From Aerococcaceae bacterium zg-1292 (lineage in GTDB: Bacteria > Bacillota > Bacilli > Lactobacillales > Aerococcaceae), in assembly GCA_016126655.1 (NCBI GenBank), contig CP065955.1, forward strand, positions 1,781,001 through 1,845,000: a stretch of DNA of 64,000 bases, given 5' to 3'. The notes under the pieces are model-generated. The model was not told where the DNA came from. It worked only from the letters and a program-made list of their open reading frames with translations, and made no database searches. Below are positions 1 through 9,684 of this stretch, piece after piece (position 1 is the stretch's first letter; every line of letters starts with the position of its first letter). Position numbers and translations under genes: made by a program.

Positions 1-500
1 AAAAATCGCTTGGCTTCTTCTTCATTCCCGCCAAAACTATGCATAATACCACCCGCAGCTGGCACGCCTTCATCCTTTAAAATACGGTATGTGTCCTCGG
101 TGGCTTCACGATTATGAATCGTAATCGGCAAATGATGTTCTTTGGCAATAGCAATCTGACGACGAAATACTTGCTCTTGTACTGATTTAGGTGCAGTGTC
201 CCAGTAATAATCTAAGCCGATTTCCCCTAACATTTTTACTTTAGGTAATGTCAACCAGTGCTCTAACTTTTTCTCAAATGCTGCACTATAATTACCAGCT
301 TCTGTCGGATGACAACCTACAGCACTAATAATTGATTCATATTGTTCACTCAGTGCCAATGTTTTTAAAATCGTAGTTTCATCAAACCCGACGACTGCCA
401 TATAATGAACGTGCTGTTTTCGTGCTTTTTCAATAATTTCTGCTTCAATTCCCTCGAATTGTTCCGCATTTAAATGCGTATGCGTATCAAAAAGTTTCAT
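1..500 (-). CDS. tatD: TatD family metal-dependent hydrolase (3' end missing)
   Basis: The reading frame starts with ATG at 500-498 and stays open to the window edge, about 166 codons of a protein usually near 255, so the C-terminus is outside. The start MKLFDTHTHLN carries the family's metal-binding DTHxH motif. GCHP, GEIGLDYY (metal-ligand Glu) and IHNRE follow in the usual order, with a MHSF motif near the edge. TatD enzymes are cytoplasmic 3'-5' exonucleases or deoxyribonucleases of the amidohydrolase fold. It lies downstream of metG on the same strand; metG-tatD is a common Firmicutes order. Family assignment is firm; the physiological substrate is not shown by the sequence. Confidence 0.93.
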   Translation of the reverse strand, partial: MKLFDTHTHLNAEQFEGIEAEIIEKARKQHVHYMAVVGFDETTILKTLALSEQYESIISAVGCHPTEAGNYSAAFEKKLEHWLTLPKVKMLGEIGLDYYWDTAPKSVQEQVFRRQIAIAKEHHLPITIHNREATEDTYRILKDEGVPAAGGIMHSFGGNEEEAKRF

Positions 501-611
501 TATTATTAAAGGCTATGTCCTGTGTCTTCTTACGCACCAAACATATACCCTACTACCTCCATTTCCCTAACTTCAGTCTAAAATTAGCATTCATTGATAT
601 ATTTGTCAAAA

Positions 612-830
612 CACATTGTGCGACATCGTGCGCTCAGAAATGAATCACTGGAGAAAGATTGCTGATGCGTCCACACGCTTCAAAAACTTTGTGAAGTGGA
701 GGTCATTTCTGCTCGTCGGAGCCGTTATACACATTGTGCGACAGCGTGCACCTAGAAACAATTCCCTGCTTGCCGCTCGTAAAACAGTAGGAGCCAATCA
801 CAATGACCAGCTCCCACAATCATTCAAACA
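612..830. repeat. Intergenic palindromic repeat: one full unit plus a degenerate one
   Basis: A CACATTGTGCGA motif occurs at 612-623 and again at 730-741, giving a unit of 118 bp. Inside, CAGAAATGA (635-643) pairs with TCATTTCTG (703-711), around an inner hairpin GCGT/ACGC (667-677). The second unit, 730-830, is shortened and degenerate. It has the same plan as the repeats at 14.6, 29.1 and 31.3 kb. A short open frame across it is a by-product of the repeat. The remaining 501-611 stretch holds no other feature I can support. Confidence 0.75.
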
Positions 831-831
831 A

Positions 832-2880
<2,049 letters not shown>

Positions 2881-2980
2881 TCATAATAAGTTTTGCTTTA
2901 CTGTGGCTATTATAGCACATATTTCAATATGTTTGAACGCTTTTAGGACCTCATTGTATCCCAAACACGTTACAGACGGC

Positions 2981-3052
2981 AAAAAAAGCATAAAGCACCC
3001 CATTGATTGAAGCTTTAAACTAAGCGTCAAACGAAAAGGTATTGCTTTATGC
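2981..3052 (-). terminator. Terminator after trxB
   Basis: GCATAAAGCA (2987-2996) pairs with TGCTTTATGC (3043-3052), and a run of seven A on the plus strand gives the U tract for minus-strand transcripts. The loop is long (about 46 bases), so it is a weaker than usual terminator. It lies just past the trxB stop codon. Confidence 0.55.
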
Positions 3053-3062
3053 AGTGCATCAA

Positions 3063-3995
3063 CTAATTTAAACTTGTCATATATTGATAGGCCATATGAC
3101 CGGCGTGACTACCATCGCCGACAGCTGTCGCAATTTGTCGTAAATGTGTATTACGCACATCGCCAACCGCAAAAATACCTGGAATGGTGGTCGACATTTG
3201 TGTATCGGTCACAATCCATCCTTCATCATCCGTAATATCTAAATCCGCCACCACACTAGAATTTGGAATTAAACCAACATAGATAAAGGCACCATCAGCG
3301 GCAAGTTCACTCACTTCATCTGTCTTCACATTACGCAAAGTTACACTTTCAACGAACTCTTTACCATTGATGGATTCTACAACAGAATCCCAAACAAAAT
3401 CAATTTTTTCATTGGCAAATGCTCGCTCTTGTAACACTTTTTGCGCACGTAATTCATCACGGCGGTGAACAATGGTTACTTTTTTGGCAAATTGTGTGAG
3501 ATATGCACCTTCTTCCACCGCAGAGTCGCCGCCACCAACAACGACAACGTGTTTATCTCTAAAGAAAAAGCCATCACATACCGCACAATAAGAGACACCA
3601 CGTCCTGATAACGCTTCTTCACCTGGCACACCTAATTTACGATGATGGGAACCTGTTGCGACAATGACCACTTTTGCTTCATAAATCACTTTATCTGTAT
3701 GAACCAAACGTCTTAAGCCATCTACTTCTACACGTTCAACATTACCATAAACAAATTCAGCGCCGAATGCCATTGCACTTTCATAAAAATGATTGGCTAA
3801 TTCTGGACCACTAATCAGCTTAAAGCCAGGATAGTTTTCAACATCAGCAGTATTATTGACTTCGCCACCAGGCATCCCTTTTTCAATGATGACTGTTTTT
3901 AAATTTGCTCGCGATGCATACAAAGCCGCAGTCAAGCCACCGGGGCCACCACCGATAACAACTACATCAACATTACTTAACTCTTTTTCTGACAT
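3063..3995 (-). CDS. trxB: Thioredoxin-disulfide reductase
   Basis: NADPH-dependent flavoenzyme that reduces thioredoxin in the cytoplasm. Visible are the FAD-binding GGGPGG near the N-terminus, the redox-active CAVC and the NADPH-site GGGDSAVEE. The C-terminal GDVR FAD motif is also present. I take the start at ATG 3995 (MSEKELSNVD), because the open frame reaching further upstream adds 29 residues with no family counterpart and no better ribosome binding site. About 310 residues is normal. The gene is followed by a terminator and preceded by gpsA, all on the minus strand. Confidence 0.96.
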   Translation of the reverse strand: MSEKELSNVDVVVIGGGPGGLTAALYASRANLKTVIIEKGMPGGEVNNTADVENYPGFKLISGPELANHFYESAMAFGAEFVYGNVERVEVDGLRRLVHTDKVIYEAKVVIVATGSHHRKLGVPGEEALSGRGVSYCAVCDGFFFRDKHVVVVGGGDSAVEEGAYLTQFAKKVTIVHRRDELRAQKVLQERAFANEKIDFVWDSVVESINGKEFVESVTLRNVKTDEVSELAADGAFIYVGLIPNSSVVADLDITDDEGWIVTDTQMSTTIPGIFAVGDVRNTHLRQIATAVGDGSHAGHMAYQYMTSLN

Positions 3996-4104
3996 ATGGT
4001 TCACTTCTTCCTTGTTAGTGTTCATTGGAGTTGCATGGAAAGCGAGTGTTTTATGGCACTTTCTCCAATGCTTTACAAGCATATCTTAACACAGACTTAG
4101 TGCT

Positions 4105-5151
4105 TTATTTTACCAATTTGCTCATAGCCTCATGCGCTTGTAACGATGCTTCTTGTTTGCCTTCGCGCGCCATCAACTGGTCGATAGCTTCACGGACATT
4201 AGTATCTTGATAGAGTACCGCGTAAATCGCTTGCGTGATTGGTAAATCTACTTGCTCTGTTTGTGCCAACTCATAGGCTACTTCTGTCGTCGCAATGCCT
4301 TCAACTACCATATTAATCGCTGCTGTTACTTCATCTTTCGACTTGCCTTGTGCTAATAAATTGCCTGCTTGCCAGTTACGCGAATGCGGACTAGTACAAG
4401 TGACGACTAAGTCTCCGACACCGCTTAAGCCTAAAAAAGTCATTGGGTCGGCACCTAATTTGACACCTAAGCGTGTAATTTCTGCTAATCCACGCGTCAC
4501 CAAACCGGCGGTCGCATTATCGCCGTATCCTAATCCAACTAAAATCCCAGCACCTAATGCAATAATGTTTTTTAGTGCAGCACCCAACTCCACGCCGATA
4601 ACATCTTGATTGGTATAGACGCGGAAATAATGATTCATAAACACTGCTTGGACGACTTTTGCTTCATCCAAGGCATCACTAGCAGCTGTAATCGTCGTTA
4701 AATCTTGACGCGCTACTTCTTCCGCATGACTCGGTCCGGATAACACAACAACCGCTTGATAACTTTCAGCAGGTAACACTTCTTTAATCACTTGACTCAT
4801 CCGCAAATGGGTATGCGGCTCTAATCCTTTGGTTGCATGCACAATAATGGGTTGATGGGCACATTCATCCAAGCGCGCTGCCACTTGTTCCATCACACTG
4901 CGCATTGCATGCGTTGGAACGACGACTAAAATAATTTGAGCATCCTTGATACAGTCAAATAATTGAGTGGTCGCAACAATGGATGCTGGTAGTACAACAT
5001 CTTTTAAATAATTTGTATTCGTATGTTGTTGATTAATTTCATCAACAGATGTCTGTTCCCGCCCCCACATTGTCACTTCATGTTGATTTTCTGCTAATAC
5101 TTTTGCTAAGGCGGTTCCCCATGAACCCGACCCTAATACTGCTATTTTCAT
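4105..5151 (-). CDS. gpsA: NAD(P)-dependent glycerol-3-phosphate dehydrogenase
   Basis: Makes sn-glycerol-3-phosphate from dihydroxyacetone phosphate for phospholipid synthesis. The N-terminal nucleotide-binding motif GSGSWGTALA is at residues 7-16. The substrate-binding HATKGLE and the catalytic lysine in GAALKNIIALGAG are in place. The 348-residue length is typical. lgt ends 24 bases upstream of the start and hprK lies before that, giving the hprK-lgt-gpsA-trxB run that is common in Firmicutes and probably one operon. Confidence 0.97.
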   Translation of the reverse strand: MKIAVLGSGSWGTALAKVLAENQHEVTMWGREQTSVDEINQQHTNTNYLKDVVLPASIVATTQLFDCIKDAQIILVVVPTHAMRSVMEQVAARLDECAHQPIIVHATKGLEPHTHLRMSQVIKEVLPAESYQAVVVLSGPSHAEEVARQDLTTITAASDALDEAKVVQAVFMNHYFRVYTNQDVIGVELGAALKNIIALGAGILVGLGYGDNATAGLVTRGLAEITRLGVKLGADPMTFLGLSGVGDLVVTCTSPHSRNWQAGNLLAQGKSKDEVTAAINMVVEGIATTEVAYELAQTEQVDLPITQAIYAVLYQDTNVREAIDQLMAREGKQEASLQAHEAMSKLVK

Positions 5152-5175
5152 TCTTGAGCACCTCCGATTTTGGCT

Positions 5176-5997
5176 CTAGTGACGATTCGCTGTGTAGTAC
5201 ATAATAGTAGCCTCATTCCGACGCTTCATGATAAATCCGATCGAACTGATAACAAATACGACGGCTACCCATTGAGAAATACGCAGTGGTCCTAAATAGA
5301 GACTGTCTGTGCGCATACCTTCAATAACCATTCTACCGAGTCCATACCATAATAGATAACCCGCTGCCACTTCGCCTTCTTTTAACAGATTTGGCTTTTG
5401 ACGTAACCATAATAACAAGATAACACCCAGTGCACTCCATAACGATTCATATAAAAAAGTTGGATGATGATACACACCTTCTATATTCATCTGTTCAATG
5501 ATGACTTTTGGCAAATGTATTTTTTCTAAAAAGTCACGTGACACTTCGTAGCCATACGCTTCTTGATTCATAAAATTGCCCCAACGTCCAATTGATTGCG
5601 CAGTCAAGACAGCGGGTGCTACTACGTCAAGTATCGTAATGAACGATAAATGGTACCGTTTAGCTAAATAATATAATGTCACTAGCCCCGCTAAAATTCC
5701 CCCATAGATGGCGATGCCACCTTGCCAAATACTTAAAATTTGTGTCGGATGCATGAGATAATAATCTAAGCGAAACAATACATAATACAAGCGCGCGCCA
5801 ATAAAACCAATAATAATCGTCCAAAAAACGATATCTGACATCTGCTCTTCATCCAGTTCTTTGCGCTTAGCTTCGCGTTGAATCATCGTATACGCAATCA
5901 CAATCCCGATACCGATAATAATACCATACCAATGAACGGGCCAACCAAATAATCGAAAAGCAATCGGTGACAGTTTCGCTAAACCATACAATAACAT
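5176..5997 (-). CDS. lgt: Prolipoprotein diacylglyceryl transferase
   Basis: Integral membrane enzyme that moves diacylglycerol from phosphatidylglycerol to the lipobox cysteine of prelipoproteins. About seven hydrophobic segments are seen, with the Lgt signature RWGNFMNQEAYG and the HPTFLYES motif. The likely start is ATG at 5997, six bases after AGGTG. A GTG at 6006, directly after the hprK stop, would add three residues and cannot be excluded. It is translationally close-coupled to hprK. The lipoprotein precursor at 30.2 kb would be a substrate. Confidence 0.95.
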   Translation of the reverse strand: MLLYGLAKLSPIAFRLFGWPVHWYGIIIGIGIVIAYTMIQREAKRKELDEEQMSDIVFWTIIIGFIGARLYYVLFRLDYYLMHPTQILSIWQGGIAIYGGILAGLVTLYYLAKRYHLSFITILDVVAPAVLTAQSIGRWGNFMNQEAYGYEVSRDFLEKIHLPKVIIEQMNIEGVYHHPTFLYESLWSALGVILLLWLRQKPNLLKEGEVAAGYLLWYGLGRMVIEGMRTDSLYLGPLRISQWVAVVFVISSIGFIMKRRNEATIMYYTANRH

Positions 5998-6006
5998 ACA
6001 AGGCAC

Positions 6007-6936
6007 CTACGCTTGATTGCGACGAATTAATGCGTCTAATTTCTTATTAAAGGCTTCTGTCGCATTATATCCTAAAGAATTCGCTCTAAAATTCATGGCA
6101 GCAGACTCAATGACTGACGCTAAGTTACGCCCTGTTTTAACTGGGATGCGTACTTTCGGTACCAATACATCAAAAATTTGTTCTGTCTCACGGCCTGAGC
6201 CTAAACGGTCATATTCTACTGTCCCGTCATCTAATACTAAATCAATAATTAATTCCAATCGTTTGGAACGACGAATCGCTGACACACCGTATAAATTCAT
6301 GACATCAATAATACCTAAGCCTCGAATTTCAAGTAAGTTTTGTAAAATTTCTGGCGCTTCACCAATTAAGGTCAATTCATCAATCATAAATAATTCCACA
6401 CGGTCATCCGCAATTAGACGATGTCCCCGTTGCACAAGTTCTAGCGCGGTCTCTGATTTACCCACACCACTTGAACCGATTAATAGGACACCCATACCAA
6501 ATACTTCTACGAAAACGCCGTGTCTTGATAAGCGCTCTGCCAAACGTCCTTCTAAGTAATTGGTAATATTCGCATGAACCCGACTAGTTTTTGAGCGTGA
6601 CCCCAGGATGGGTATTTGCATCCGCTCTGCAATCGGGAAAATTTCATCCGGAACAGGCTCAGAATGTGTAAAAATAATTGCCGGAGTCTCTGGTTGCAGT
6701 ATACGGTCAAAAATAATCGAGCGTTCCTCAGATGTTTGTGCCAATAAAAAGCGCATTTCCGTCCGTCCAATTAATTGAATCCGTGCTGATTGATAATATT
6801 CAATATAGCCATTTAATACTAAACCTGGCCTTGATACTTCACTCACTGATACTTCACGTTCTCCAAATGCTTCACCAAATAAATACTCGATATTTAATGT
6901 CTTAACAATCTCATTAATCGTTACTGTATTATTCAT
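6007..6936 (-). CDS. hprK: HPr kinase/phosphorylase
   Basis: Bifunctional sensor that phosphorylates or dephosphorylates HPr on Ser46 and so drives CcpA-dependent carbon catabolite repression. The Walker A motif GSSGVGKS sits mid-protein and the HprK signature region EIRGLGIIDV follows. The chosen start is ATG 6936 (MNNTVTINE), six bases after GGAGG; the longer frame would add 16 residues without a site. About 309 residues is the usual length. Its presence fits the candidate cre site upstream of the GH3 gene at 27.6 kb. Confidence 0.97.
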   Translation of the reverse strand: MNNTVTINEIVKTLNIEYLFGEAFGEREVSVSEVSRPGLVLNGYIEYYQSARIQLIGRTEMRFLLAQTSEERSIIFDRILQPETPAIIFTHSEPVPDEIFPIAERMQIPILGSRSKTSRVHANITNYLEGRLAERLSRHGVFVEVFGMGVLLIGSSGVGKSETALELVQRGHRLIADDRVELFMIDELTLIGEAPEILQNLLEIRGLGIIDVMNLYGVSAIRRSKRLELIIDLVLDDGTVEYDRLGSGRETEQIFDVLVPKVRIPVKTGRNLASVIESAAMNFRANSLGYNATEAFNKKLDALIRRNQA

Positions 6937-7124
6937 AATGCGCCTCCAATTTTCGTTTTTTCTAACATTATACTCAAACGTCATTTATATCTGATTTGAT
7001 ACTATCATAATTCCTGACTTTCGGCTAGCATTAGCGTGCAATCGTATTCTAAAAATAAGACAGTTTCAACCAAAAAGTAATACATCCCTTCTTAATAATA
7101 TAAGAAGGGATGTATGAATCTGTA

Positions 7125-7535
7125 CTAAAAATCGCTCCAAGAGTCATCATTTTTTGGTGTAACGTCTTTAGGTGCTTGTGTCTTTTTTAAATCATTAAAG
7201 ATACTACGTTGTTGTTTCGCTGATTCGTCATTACGATAAACATAACCATCAACACGATTGACTTGATAGTCATAGGGTAAGATAATGCCCAATAATAAAT
7301 ATGGCCAAAACCCTGCACTTAATGCGAAGAATGAAATTGCAAATCCTAAACGCACCAATGTTGAATCAATGTTAAAATATTCAGCGATACCGCCACATAC
7401 GCCCATTATCTTCTTGTCTGTTGACGATTTAAATAATTTTTTCTTCACGTTTTTTCCTCCTCGTAAATCTAGTTTGCTGAGATTGCTAAATATGAATATC
7501 AAAAGTATGAATATCCAAAAGCCATTTTTCATCAT
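7125..7535 (-). CDS. PspC domain membrane protein with extra N-terminal membrane segment
   Basis: The PspC domain (GVCGGIAEYFNIDSTLVRLGF followed by a hydrophobic hairpin) starts about 35 residues in and is followed by a charged tail. Two starts are well supported. ATG 7535 follows AAGGAGGAG and adds a short hydrophobic segment (FWIFILLIFIFSNL). GTG 7448 is seven bases after GAGGAGG and gives a 107-residue protein starting just before the PspC domain. The gene may therefore make two products, or two small ancestral genes may have fused in frame. It is the last of a three-gene group with the DUF4097 protein, which suggests envelope-stress sensing. Confidence 0.8.
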   Translation of the reverse strand: MMKNGFWIFILLIFIFSNLSKLDLRGGKNVKKKLFKSSTDKKIMGVCGGIAEYFNIDSTLVRLGFAISFFALSAGFWPYLLLGIILPYDYQVNRVDGYVYRNDESAKQQRSIFNDLKKTQAPKDVTPKNDDSWSDF

Positions 7536-7751
7536 TATCTTCTCCTCCTTATTCTGGTTTACATTCATTGATTTGATATTCGCTCTAACAGCGATATCTG
7601 CACGCCGATAACTTTATCTAGCAGTCTCTTTCAAAAACACATCCTGTTTTTTTACCACCAATCAAAGCACTTTTACTCACACCATGAGATGTTCGCAAAT
7701 AATTGGCTACAAACTGCGATTAAAACGATTTAACGAATATTCGGCGTTCGC

Positions 7752-7940
7752 TTATGCATTTGAATTACTCCATTTTATTACGGCCCACATAATTAAGTAT
7801 AGTCCAAGGCCTGCTCCACGATAAATGGCAAACAGCACAAACATTAATCGAACCAGCACTGGGTTGATTTCAAAATACTCTGCGATACCGCCACATACAC
7901 CTAAAATATATTTTTGTCTTGATAATCTTAATTTTTTCAT
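7752..7940 (-). CDS. Small PspC domain protein
   Basis: A 62-residue protein that is essentially one PspC domain: a basic N-terminus, then GVCGGIAEYFEINPVLVRLMF and a second hydrophobic stretch. The domain core nearly matches that of the neighbour at 7.1-7.5 kb, so the two are likely an old duplication. ATG 7940 is seven bases after GAGGG; the ATG six bases further upstream is too close to that site. It lies 21 bases after the end of the DUF4097 gene. PspC proteins bind the membrane and act in phage-shock or LiaRS-type envelope responses; the exact role here is inferred. Confidence 0.85.
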   Translation of the reverse strand: MKKLRLSRQKYILGVCGGIAEYFEINPVLVRLMFVLFAIYRGAGLGLYLIMWAVIKWSNSNA

Positions 7941-7961
7941 GCTCATTCCCTCAATATTTTA

Positions 7962-9458
7962 CTACATACTGTCCTTTAAGTACACATCCCCAAAGGCTGA
8001 TTTTATTTCTAATTTCACTATTGGTGCTTGGTTATGCAAGTAGCGTTCCAAATGGTGTCCATTTTTGTACATTTCAACATTACTCATACGAGAATGGAAT
8101 TCACCCATTGAATTGCTATAATCCACTTCTACATTCATCGCTTGCGGTAACGCTACTTTTACGTCACCAGATACGGTTGACTTCAAGTTGATTTTAGCTT
8201 CATTCAAATCTTCTTTAGTGACTAAAATATCACCATTTAACGTTTCAACTGTTGTATTTCCAACGGTTCCTCGGTAACGAAAATCACCATTAAGGGATTT
8301 AGTCGCTAAATCTTTAATCAACGCATTTTGTACGAGAACATCCCCATTTAAACCTTCGATTGAACCAAAGTTAGCGGTGACTTGTTCTAGTTTTAAATCA
8401 CCATTTTTACTATCGAGTGTTAATTCATCGGCTTTAATATTTGATAGATAAATATCACCATTAATTGATTTTATTTTCATTTCACGCCACATCGTTTGAG
8501 GAACTTTAAAGACCAAATCACAGGCAATTCGTGCATCATTGACATGAAATAATAAACGCTCATCGGTGGCATCAATGGTACTCAATGCTTCAAATTGTTC
8601 AATAGTCGCAATATCCTCTTTGCCAAAGAAACGAATGTCGGCTGCAACAACAATATCATCGCTATCGTGTCCTACAACCTTAATATCGCCATTAACTAAT
8701 GATACGTCTAATAAGGTCGTCTCATCGAGATGATACTCAAATTGGTGTTTCAGATGTGTTGTTTTAATGCCAGGTATAGTTACACTAACGCTTTTCATAT
8801 CAAAATTAGCGGCAACATCCTTAAAGTAGTCAACTACTTTTCGTTGAATATCGCTTCCTTCTTTACTTACTTCACGCGCGGTTGTTTTTACTTGTCCGGT
8901 CGTTGATTTAACAATGTTTTTTACTTGTTCTGTAGTGGAGTCAACAATATTCTTTACTTGTTCTGTAGTGGAGTCAACAATATTTTTCACTTGTTCTTTT
9001 GATTGTTGTCTCAATGTTGATTTTATTTCTTTAATTTCTTGGTTTAATGCATCCTTTTCGTTCGTTAATTGCCGAATTTTATCGCCTAATGTTTCTTTTT
9101 GCGACTTCATCTCATCCGTTAATTCATCAAGTTCTTCAAAAATTTCTAGTTCTCGTAAACGTTGTTGTGCAATCACTCGTGCTTCTTCTTTTTTCTCTAA
9201 TTGTTCCGTAATTTCACGCACTCGTGTTGTTAATGTTTCTTCATTCACCGCATCTTCTATATTCTCTTCACTTGCTGTCGCTTCGGAATGATTTATTTCT
9301 GCTTCAACTGCCGCTTGTGCAGCTTGGTATTCCTCAGCAAACTCAGATACATTTGCTTCTTTTGTATTTTCAGCCGCTGCTTCCAATAATTTTAATGCTT
9401 CATCCATCGTAATTACATTTTGTCTCACTAATTCAATAATACGTTCTTTATGAGTCAT
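7962..9458 (-). CDS. DUF4097 (YvlB/LiaG-like) protein with coiled-coil repeats
   Basis: A 498-residue protein in three parts. Residues 1-30 form a short helical domain (SHOCT/YvlB N-terminal type, RIIELVRQNVITMDEALKLL). A long acidic coiled coil runs to about residue 210 and includes an 11-residue unit (EQVKNIVDSTT) repeated about four times. From about residue 230 a repetitive beta-strand region with recurring NGD turns is the DUF4097 putative beta-helix. It starts a group with two PspC genes, like yvlB-yvlC or the liaG region of bacilli, and so probably serves envelope stress. There is no signal peptide, so it is probably cytoplasmic and acts at the membrane through PspC partners (inference). 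Confidence 0.82.
   Translation of the reverse strand: MTHKERIIELVRQNVITMDEALKLLEAAAENTKEANVSEFAEEYQAAQAAVEAEINHSEATASEENIEDAVNEETLTTRVREITEQLEKKEEARVIAQQRLRELEIFEELDELTDEMKSQKETLGDKIRQLTNEKDALNQEIKEIKSTLRQQSKEQVKNIVDSTTEQVKNIVDSTTEQVKNIVKSTTGQVKTTAREVSKEGSDIQRKVVDYFKDVAANFDMKSVSVTIPGIKTTHLKHQFEYHLDETTLLDVSLVNGDIKVVGHDSDDIVVAADIRFFGKEDIATIEQFEALSTIDATDERLLFHVNDARIACDLVFKVPQTMWREMKIKSINGDIYLSNIKADELTLDSKNGDLKLEQVTANFGSIEGLNGDVLVQNALIKDLATKSLNGDFRYRGTVGNTTVETLNGDILVTKEDLNEAKINLKSTVSGDVKVALPQAMNVEVDYSNSMGEFHSRMSNVEMYKNGHHLERYLHNQAPIVKLEIKSAFGDVYLKDSM
8888..8986 (-). repeat. 33-bp tandem repeats inside the DUF4097 gene
   Basis: Units at 8921-8953 and 8954-8986 differ at only one base. A diverged unit precedes them at 8888-8920, and another partial one follows. 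Each unit encodes one 11-residue turn of the coiled coil. The near-identity of two units points to recent duplication and to possible copy-number change between strains. Confidence 0.85.
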
Positions 9459-9639
9459 GATAAATTCCTCCTATATCTGTTGTACTCTACACTCTTATTA
9501 TGCCAATAATTAGAGTGAATAACATAGGTCTATGGGCTGATATTTTTGAAAAAACCACCTTTTTCTAAAAAAACGGAGCGTATTCTGGGCAATACAAGAT
9601 GTTGGAGAGCCTATTTTAGTCGATGATACCTTTTAGCGC

Positions 9640-9675
9640 AAAAAAAGCGGGGCTACAAATAGCACACCGCTGATA
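9640..9675 (-). terminator. Probable uvrA terminator
   Basis: AGCGG (9648-9652) pairs with CCGCT (9669-9673), with partial pairing inside. A run of seven A at 9642-9648 provides the U tract for the minus strand. It lies 10 bases past the uvrA stop. The stem is short, hence moderate confidence. Confidence 0.5.
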
Positions 9676-9684
9676 ATTATCTAT

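Noticed and set aside
8888-9000. Regular repeats that might suggest a CRISPR array
   Set aside because: The units are adjacent without spacers and encode a coiled coil in frame.
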